From Streptomyces hawaiiensis (GTDB lineage: Bacteria; Actinomycetota; Actinomycetes; Streptomycetales; Streptomycetaceae): a DNA stretch of 64,000 bases. Below the pieces are notes generated by a model. That model made no database searches and was not told the DNA's origin. It saw only the letters and a list, made by a program, of their open reading frames with translations. Of the stretch, positions 57,103 through 64,000 are shown piece by piece. The number at the start of each line of letters is the position of its first letter. The first letter of the stretch is position 1. The stretch covers positions 2,170,001 to 2,234,000 of the forward strand of contig NZ_CP021978.1 in NCBI RefSeq assembly GCF_004803895.1. The letters are read 5' to 3'. The position numbers and the translations under genes were made by a program.

Positions 57103-57264
57103 ATGAAGCAGATGCGGATCGAGAAAACCCGGCGGGCGGCCCGTGCCCGCCGGTACACGGACGAGCCGTTGGCGCTGCGCGACGCCCTGGACCCGCGCGA
57201 TCCCGACATCGCGAGGGCCAAGCGCCTGGCCCTGCGGGAACAGCGCGGAAGCGACCGCTCCTAG
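57103..57264 (+). CDS. Small basic protein of unknown function
   Basis: The 53-residue product is strongly charged, with an Arg-rich N-terminus (RIEKTRRAARARRYTDEP) and alternating Asp/Arg helix (LRDALDPRDPDIARAKRL). The ATG has GGAGGG 9 nt upstream, and a perfect 15-bp terminator begins 15 bp after the stop, so it looks like a real, separately transcribed gene. No known family is recognised; nucleic-acid or ribosome association is only a guess. It is divergent from uvrC. Confidence 0.65.
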   Translation: MKQMRIEKTRRAARARRYTDEPLALRDALDPRDPDIARAKRLALREQRGSDRS

Positions 57265-57279
57265 AAGCACACCTCCACC

Positions 57280-57313
57280 GCGAACGCCCGGGGCGCACGC
57301 CCCGGGCGTTCGC
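57280..57313. terminator. Perfect hairpin terminator after the small gene
   Basis: Fifteen-bp perfect arms with a GCAC loop (GCGAACGCCCGGGGC and complement). Confidence 0.85.
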
Positions 57314-57523
57314 ATGTCCGGACGGAGCCGGCGGGAGCACGTACGTCACTGTCCGGCATCAGGTGTTGTCGGGACCAGGTCAACACGCTTCAATGCGGGG
57401 GAACTCAGGGCCCTGAACGACGGCGTACGGATGTGAAGACCTCCCCCGCGCCGGCGGGACGGCCCCGGGCGGCCCGCGCCGACGGTCTGACCAGCCGTCG
57501 CCGACTCACAGAGAGGCCCCTGC

Positions 57524-58471
57524 ATGCCGCACGCCCCACAGCACGCGGACGTCGCCACCGCGGAACTGGACTCGGCCCTGCGAGGCGGCCCCTTCCACGC
57601 CGCCCTGCGGGCAGCGATCGCCGCCCGCGGGCTGCCGCTGCAGCGTGTGCAGCACCATCTGTCCCGCCACGGTGTGAAGGTCGGCGTCACGAGCCTGAGT
57701 TACTGGCAGCAGGGCGCCCGGCGTCCGCAGCGTCCCGAGTCGCTGCGGGCCGTACGCGCGCTGGAGGAGATCCTGGAGCTTCCCGAGGAGTCGCTGATCC
57801 GGCTGCTCTCCGAGTCCGGAGAGGGACCGTCCGGGGTGCGGTCCGCCGCCCGCTCCTACCGCTCCCTCGTCGAGGCGTCCGGGGTCCTGGACCAGTTGCT
57901 GGCCGAGCTGGGCTGCCCGCCGGACGGTGGCCTGCACACCCTCGGCCACCACGAACGGCTCCGGATCGGGGCGCGGCGCGAGCTGGCCGAGCGCGAGTCG
58001 CACCACATCGTGCGCGCCCACCGGGACGGCATCGACCGCTTCGTGGCCGTCCACCACGGCGACCGGGGGGCCACGCCCGAGCGCATGCGGGTGCACGCCC
58101 TGGAGAACTGCCGTACCGGGCGGGTCCGTTGGCACCGCGACACGGGAGTGCTCGCGGCCGAGCTGCTCTTCGACACCCGGCTGCGGGCCGGGGACACCTT
58201 CCTGTTCCGCTACGGCGTGGAGGACGGCACGGCGGGCGTGTCACGCGAGTACGTCCGCGGCTTCGACGCCCCCGGCGGCCAGTACGCCCTCCAGGTGTGC
58301 TTCGACGCGGCGGCCCTGCCGGTGCGCTGCCACCGCTTCGCCCAGCACTCGGCCGCGGCGCCCCGCAACGGCTGCCAGGACCTGGCGCTGAGCGGCAGGC
58401 ACCGGTCGGTCCATCTGGTCGAGCCACGGGTGCGGGCGGGGTTCCTGGGGATCGGCTGGGACTGGGAGTAA
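57524..58471 (+). CDS. XRE-like regulator with large C-terminal domain
   Basis: The 315-residue protein has an N-terminal HTH-like region (HAALRAAIAARGLPLQRVQH, VTSLSYWQQGARRPQRPESL) of the XRE type common in streptomycetes. An approximately 180-residue C-terminal domain I cannot assign follows. It is rich in His and Arg and contains CRTGRVRWHRDTGVLAAELL and FDAPGGQYALQVCFD. The ATG at 57524 has GAGAGG 8 nt upstream. Upstream lies a GTGTTG-N12-CAACAC dyad (57363-57386) that could be an operator. The gene stands alone. Confidence 0.7.
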   Translation: MPHAPQHADVATAELDSALRGGPFHAALRAAIAARGLPLQRVQHHLSRHGVKVGVTSLSYWQQGARRPQRPESLRAVRALEEILELPEESLIRLLSESGEGPSGVRSAARSYRSLVEASGVLDQLLAELGCPPDGGLHTLGHHERLRIGARRELAERESHHIVRAHRDGIDRFVAVHHGDRGATPERMRVHALENCRTGRVRWHRDTGVLAAELLFDTRLRAGDTFLFRYGVEDGTAGVSREYVRGFDAPGGQYALQVCFDAAALPVRCHRFAQHSAAAPRNGCQDLALSGRHRSVHLVEPRVRAGFLGIGWDWE

Positions 58472-58526
58472 CCGCACGGATCTGGATCTGCCCTCCTGTC
58501 TGACCTTTCCCTGGACGCGCGGTCGG

Positions 58527-58554
58527 ACGTAAGCGTTTGCGCAAGCGTTTACGT
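58527..58554. promoter_or_regulatory. LacI-type operator, 28-bp near-palindrome
   Basis: The site runs ACGTAA...TTACGT around a TTGCGCAA centre. Its only four asymmetric positions are transitions. It contains two AAGCGTTT copies 12 bp apart and overlaps the -35 of the lacI promoter. Confidence 0.75.
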
Positions 58555-58576
58555 CTGCCGCCGGATGCGATACGTT
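58548..58576 (+). promoter_or_regulatory. Promoter of the lacI-pfkB operon
   Basis: TTTACG (58548-58553) and TACGTT (58571-58576) are spaced 17 bp. The -35 lies within the operator, implying autoregulation. Confidence 0.6.
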
Positions 58577-58612
58577 CCCCGCCAGGAGACCGACGGAGGA
58601 GGCGGGAGCGGC

Positions 58613-59656
58613 ATGGCGACCATGGCCGACGTCGCGCGCAGCGCCGGTGTCTCCGTGGCGACGGTCTCGCATGTGCTGAACGGCACCCGTCCGGTGCTGC
58701 CGCACACCCGGCAGGCGGTCCTGGACGCCGTGGAGGAGCTCGGCTACAGCACGAACACGCTGGCCCGTTCCCTGGTGACGGCCCGTACCCGGTCCATCGG
58801 GCTGGCGGTGTCGGCGATCAGCAACCCGTACTTCACGGAGATCCTCCAGGGCGTCGAGGCCGCCGCGCTGGAGGCCGGCTACAGCCTGCTGATCGCCGAT
58901 CCGCACGACGACCCGGAGCACGAGCGCAAGGTCGTCCGGCTGCTGCACGAGCGCCGGGTGGACGGCATGATCGTCGCGCCCTCCGCCGATCCGCGCGGGC
59001 TGCTCGCCTACCTGGGGCGGCACGACGTACCGGCCGTGTTCCTGGACCGGCTGGTGGACGCGGCCGGGACGGACGGTGGTCCGCGCTTCGACCAGGTGTG
59101 CGCCGACAACGCCGAACCGACGTCCCGGCTGGTCACCCATCTCGCCGGCCTCGGTCACCGGCGGATCGGGCTGGTGGCGGGGAGGCCGGGGCTCAGCACC
59201 ACGAGCGAGCGGATCACCGGCTACCGCAGCGGTCTCGCGTTCGCGGGGCTGGCGTACGACGAGCGGCTGCTGGTGCACGGCGACTCGCAGTCGGCCGGCG
59301 CCGAGCAGGCCATCGAGGCCCTGCTGTCCCTGGGCGTGCCGCCCACCGCGCTGGTCACCGGCAACAACGCCATGACCATCGGGGTGCTGCGTGCCCTGGG
59401 CGCGCACGGCCTGTCCGTGCCGGGCGACATCGCCCTGTGCTGCTTCGACGACTTCGCCTGGGCGGACCTGTTCTCGCCCCGCCTCACCGCGATCGCGCAG
59501 CCCGCCAGGGACATCGGCGCCCGGGCCGTCCGCGTGCTGCTGGAGCGTCTCGCCGAGCCGGACCGGCCCGCCCGGACCGTGCGCCTGCCCTCTGCCTTCG
59601 TGCACCGCACGTCGTGCGGCTGCCCCAGCCCGTCCGAGGAAGGAATGTCGTCGTGA
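58613..59656 (+). CDS. LacI family transcriptional regulator
   Basis: The 347-residue protein has the LacI HTH (MADVARSAGVSVATVSHVLN) and hinge, then a periplasmic-binding-protein-like sensor domain (ISNPYFTEILQGVEAAALEA, VTGNNAMTIGVLRAL, CCFDDFAWADLFSPRLTAI). It probably represses itself and the coupled sugar kinase until a sugar or sugar phosphate binds. The ATG at 58613 has GGAGGAGG and GGGAG upstream. The stop overlaps the kinase GTG by 4 nt. Confidence 0.95.
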   Translation: MATMADVARSAGVSVATVSHVLNGTRPVLPHTRQAVLDAVEELGYSTNTLARSLVTARTRSIGLAVSAISNPYFTEILQGVEAAALEAGYSLLIADPHDDPEHERKVVRLLHERRVDGMIVAPSADPRGLLAYLGRHDVPAVFLDRLVDAAGTDGGPRFDQVCADNAEPTSRLVTHLAGLGHRRIGLVAGRPGLSTTSERITGYRSGLAFAGLAYDERLLVHGDSQSAGAEQAIEALLSLGVPPTALVTGNNAMTIGVLRALGAHGLSVPGDIALCCFDDFAWADLFSPRLTAIAQPARDIGARAVRVLLERLAEPDRPARTVRLPSAFVHRTSCGCPSPSEEGMSS

Positions 59657-60561
59657 TCGTCGTCGCCGGTGAGGCACTGATCGACCTGGTACCGCAGGGC
59701 AGGGGTGCCCTGGCGGCGCTGCGGCCCGCGCTCGGCGGCGGCCCGTTCAACACAGCCGTGGCGCTGGGCCGCCTCGGCTCCCCCGCCGCCTTCTGCTCCC
59801 GGGTGTCGTCCGACGCCTTCGGAGAGGCTCTGCTGGACCGGCTGCTCGAGACCGGGGTCGGCGTGTCCTCGGTGCAGCGGGGCACCGAGCCGACGACCCT
59901 CGCCGTCGCCACGGTCGGCGCGGACGGCTCGGCGGCTTACTCCTTCTACGTCGACGGGACGGCGGACCGGCTGTTCGAGGCGCCCTCGGCGCTGCCGTCC
60001 GGCACCCGCGCGGTGTCCTTCGGCACCTGCTCGCTGGTGCTGGAGCCGGGGGCGAGCGCGTACGAGGAGCTGATGCGCCGGGCGGCCGCGCAGGGCGTGT
60101 TCACCGCACTGGACCCGAACATCAGGGCCGGGCTGATCCCGGACGCGGACGCCTACCGGGCGCGGTTCAAGAGCTGGCTGCCGTCGGTGTCGCTGTTGAA
60201 GCTGTCCGCGGAGGACGCCGAGTGGCTGGGCGGGACGCCTCAGGAGTGGCTGGCGGCCGGTCCGGCGGCGGTGGTGATCACCCGGGGCGGCGACGGGCTG
60301 ACCGCCTTCACCGCCGACGGCGGCGAGTACGCAGTGCCGGGCGAACGCGTGGCGGTCGTGGACACGATCGGCGCGGGCGACACGGTCAACGCGGCCCTGC
60401 TGCACGGGCTCGCGGTACGGGACGCCCTCAGCGCCCGGGCGCTTTCCGGGCTGGGCCCCGGCGGCTGGACGGAGCTGCTGGGCTTCGCGGCCCGCGCGGC
60501 GGCGATCACCTGCTCACGGGCCGGGGCTGAGCCGCCGTACGCGCACGAGCTGGAGGGCTGA
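59653..60561 (+). CDS. PfkB-family carbohydrate kinase (fructokinase-like)
   Basis: The 302-residue ribokinase-fold kinase has the N-terminal signature GGGPFNTAVALGRLG and the C-terminal DTIGAGDTVNAALL with catalytic Asp in GAGD. It phosphorylates a sugar, most likely fructose or a related ketose, with ATP; the exact substrate is not readable. It is translationally coupled to the LacI regulator, which suggests substrate-induced expression. No transporter gene is adjacent. Confidence 0.92.
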   Translation: MIVVAGEALIDLVPQGRGALAALRPALGGGPFNTAVALGRLGSPAAFCSRVSSDAFGEALLDRLLETGVGVSSVQRGTEPTTLAVATVGADGSAAYSFYVDGTADRLFEAPSALPSGTRAVSFGTCSLVLEPGASAYEELMRRAAAQGVFTALDPNIRAGLIPDADAYRARFKSWLPSVSLLKLSAEDAEWLGGTPQEWLAAGPAAVVITRGGDGLTAFTADGGEYAVPGERVAVVDTIGAGDTVNAALLHGLAVRDALSARALSGLGPGGWTELLGFAARAAAITCSRAGAEPPYAHELEG

Positions 60562-60572
60562 CACGGACGGAA

Positions 60573-60593
60573 GCCCCCACAGCGGCCGGGGGC
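60573..60593. terminator. Weak hairpin between convergent genes
   Basis: Six-bp GC-only arms (GCCCCC/GGGGGC) with a 9-nt loop lie in the 33-bp gap between the kinase and regulator stops. Confidence 0.4.
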
Positions 60594-60594
60594 C

Positions 60595-61464
60595 TCAGCC
60601 GGTCTCTCCCATCGTCACCGCCCGCAGCGCGCCGGGGCGCCGGCCGTCGAGGCGGTCCAGGGCGGCGGCCGTGGCCTCGTCCTCGGGCAGGTGGATGATG
60701 AGCTGCTGCCCCTCGCCGGGAAGCGCGAGCGTCTCGAGCAGCAGCCGCAGGGGACCGGCCTCCGGGTGCTCGATGTGCTGGGAGCCCGTCCGCCTCGGTG
60801 CCATGGCCAGGTCGGCGAACCGGTCGGTGAAGTCCGCGCCCGCCGTCACCGTCAGCTCGTCGGCCAGCTCGGCGAGGTACGGGTCCCTCAGGGGGACGTT
60901 GTGCCGGAGCCGGGCGACGAGGTCGTCGGCCACCCGGCCCCAGTCACGGTAGGCGCTGCGTGCCCGCTCGTCGGTGAACAGGTACCGGAGCAGGTTGGGC
61001 CGCTCGCCATCCAGCAGGCCGAGGGGGCCGACCAGCCGTTCGTACCCGGCCGTGTGGGCGAGGACGTCGCCGATCCAGTTGACCACCAGTGCGGGAGTCG
61101 GCTCCAGGCGGTCCAGTACGGCCCGTACGGTGGGGCGCGCCGCGCGGCTGAGCGGCGGGGCCGCCGCGCAGACCAGCGGGTCGCCGCCGTCCGCCTCCTT
61201 GGTCAGGCGGCGCAGCAGCATCCGGTCGCCGAGGGAGAGGTTCAGGGCGTCGGCGAGGGCGCCGAGCACCTGGGCGGAGGGGTTGCGGTCGCGGCCCTGT
61301 TCCAGCCGGGTGAGGTACTCGACGCTGACGCCGGCGAGTGTGGCCAGTTCGGCCCGCCTCAGGCCCGGGGTCCGGCGCCGGGGGCCTGCGGGCAGACCTG
61401 CCTCGGCCGGGGTGACGGCTTCACGCCAGGTGCGCAGGAACGTGCCCAACTCGTTGTCGCTCAC
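60595..61464 (-). CDS. MmyB-type helix-turn-helix regulator
   Basis: The 289-residue protein has an N-terminal XRE HTH (TPGLRRAELATLAGVSVEYL, TRLEQGRDRNPSAQVL) and the MmyB-like ligand-binding domain (PALVVNWIGDVLAHTAGYER, NLLRYLFTDERARSAYRDW, HPEAGPLRLLLETL), a PAS-like fold that binds small fatty or polyketide ligands. Such regulators usually control a divergent oxidoreductase-like gene, and here the divergent gene encodes a YceI protein. The GTG start is at 61464. Confidence 0.93.
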   Translation of the reverse strand: MSDNELGTFLRTWREAVTPAEAGLPAGPRRRTPGLRRAELATLAGVSVEYLTRLEQGRDRNPSAQVLGALADALNLSLGDRMLLRRLTKEADGGDPLVCAAAPPLSRAARPTVRAVLDRLEPTPALVVNWIGDVLAHTAGYERLVGPLGLLDGERPNLLRYLFTDERARSAYRDWGRVADDLVARLRHNVPLRDPYLAELADELTVTAGADFTDRFADLAMAPRRTGSQHIEHPEAGPLRLLLETLALPGEGQQLIIHLPEDEATAAALDRLDGRRPGALRAVTMGETG

Positions 61465-61565
61465 CTGCCGAACGTACAGCGCCCCGGGGCGCGGAGGGTG
61501 GCCCCGTCACTACCAGGCTCCGGCCGGTCTCCCTTCCGGGCCGCGCGGCTCGCACAGTGGAGGGC

Positions 61566-62117
61566 ATGACGAATGACACCGCCATCACCGCCCTGCCGCT
61601 GGCCTCCGGTCAGTGGGCCCTCGACCCGTTCCACTCCTCCGTGAACTTCACCATCCGGCACCTGGGCATCGCCAAGGTGCGGGGGCGCTTCGAGCGGCTG
61701 GAGGCCGAACTGTTCGTCGGGGAGCGGATCGAGGACGTGCGGGTCTCCGCGACCGTCGACCTGGCCTCGGTCAACACCGGCAACGCCGACCGGGACGGGC
61801 ACGTCCGCGCCTCCGACCTGCTGGACGTGGAGAAGCGCCCGACGATGACGTACCGCTCGACGCGGGTGTCGGGCGAGGGTGAGGACTGGGCCATGGAGGG
61901 CGAGCTGACGATCGGCGACGTGACCCGCCCGGTGACCTTCGCCGTGGAGTTCGGCGGACTGGTCGAGGTGCCCATGGACGGCAGCCGGCACGCCGGGTTC
62001 GAGGCGACGGGCGAGATCCGGCGCGGCGATTTCGGACTGGACTTCGCCCCCGGTCTGCTCGGCGAAGTGGTCAAGATCCAGCTCGACATGCAGTTCGTGG
62101 AGCCGAAGACGGCCTGA
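61566..62117 (+). CDS. YceI family protein
   Basis: The 183-residue lipocalin-like protein has the YceI pattern: WALDPFHSSVNFTIRHLGIAK, GRFERLEAEL, SVNTGNADRDGHVRASDLLDVEK and GDVTRPVTFAVEFGG. The family binds isoprenoid quinones or similar lipids. There is no signal peptide, so it is cytoplasmic, unlike E. coli YceI. The ATG at 61566 has GGAGG only 2 nt away; a GTG at 61557 is the alternative. It is divergent from the MmyB regulator, its likely controller. Confidence 0.92.
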   Translation: MTNDTAITALPLASGQWALDPFHSSVNFTIRHLGIAKVRGRFERLEAELFVGERIEDVRVSATVDLASVNTGNADRDGHVRASDLLDVEKRPTMTYRSTRVSGEGEDWAMEGELTIGDVTRPVTFAVEFGGLVEVPMDGSRHAGFEATGEIRRGDFGLDFAPGLLGEVVKIQLDMQFVEPKTA

Positions 62118-62128
62118 CCGCGCACCGA

Positions 62129-62172
62129 ACGCGCCGTGCCCCACAGGAGGTTGCCTGTGGGGCACGGCGCGT
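62129..62172. terminator. Bidirectional terminator between yceI-like gene and uvrA
   Basis: Perfect 19-bp arms with a 6-nt loop (AGGTTG) lie between convergent stops. With the hairpin at 5855-5896 it is the longest perfect stem in the window. Confidence 0.9.
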
Positions 62173-62185
62173 GCAGCAGGAGACC

Positions 62186-64000
<1,815 letters not shown>

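Noticed and set aside
54726..57416. Long plus-strand open frame of nearly 900 codons
   Set aside because: It lies antisense to rapZ and uvrC, which have intact motifs; the translation is low-complexity with no recognisable domain.

Overview
The window is a 64 kb stretch of chromosome from a high-GC actinomycete, almost certainly a Streptomyces. The DNA is very GC-rich with strong third-position bias. It carries the actinobacterial markers whiA, rbpA and opcA and a suf operon headed by an ArsR/DtxR-like SufR. From memory, the order suf - ctaA - ctaB - tkt - tal - zwf - opcA - pgl ... pgi - rbpA - secG - tpi - pgk - gap - whiA - yvcK - rapZ - uvrC - lacI/pfkB - uvrA matches the region around SCO1912-SCO1958 of S. 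coelicolor. I see no phage, transposase, CRISPR array, rRNA or tRNA.

Region by region. (1) 1-9.8 kb holds the 3' part of a secreted nuclease-like gene, an antibiotic-biosynthesis-monooxygenase-type protein under a MerR-like promoter, a DUF3618/holin-X pair, a dapA paralogue, an ECF sigma factor coupled to a membrane-anchored propeller-like protein, a tiny secreted protein and dapD. A low-complexity repeat tract of about 590 bp follows, then a TetR/SMR efflux pair and an AbfB-domain surface protein. (2) 9.8-16.4 kb is the complete suf operon sufR-B-D-Rieske-C-S-U-T(like), with a SufR-type operator over the sufR start codon and a strong terminator at its end. (3) 16.4-22.7 kb holds an AAC(3)-like acetyltransferase, a two-gene ABC exporter, heme A synthase (ctaA), an amidohydrolase-like protein and heme O synthase (ctaB). 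(4) 23.0-29.7 kb is the pentose-phosphate operon tkt-tal-zwf-opcA-pgl.

(5) 29.8-41.2 kb is an accessory block. It has a carbohydrate ABC importer (two permeases, two substrate-binding proteins, no ATPase) with a GH13 alpha-glucosidase. Divergent from these is a PadR regulator coupled to a MacB/FtsX-type exporter, followed by a membrane protein with a repeat tail. One permease carries a large extracytoplasmic insertion in the position of the MalF P2 loop. Two near-identical PadR-like operators flank the second binding protein. (6) 41.3-48.4 kb resumes central metabolism with pgi, an MFS transporter, rbpA, secG, tpiA, pgk and gap. (7) 48.6-56.8 kb holds a large secreted M14 carboxypeptidase and the coupled uvrC-rapZ-yvcK-whiA group. 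(8) 56.9-64 kb holds a small basic protein, an XRE-like regulator, a LacI/PfkB sugar-kinase operon with its own large operator, an MmyB-type regulator divergent from a YceI protein, and the 3' part of uvrA with a histone-H1-like tail.

The core genes link carbon flow (pentose phosphate pathway, lower glycolysis, sugar uptake), Fe-S and heme A supply for respiration, cell-envelope/sporulation control and UV repair. Many genes overlap by 4 nt (ATGA/GTGA). Several have a -10 hexamer 6-8 nt before the start codon, as expected for leaderless mRNAs. Statements about other genomes are recall, not a search.
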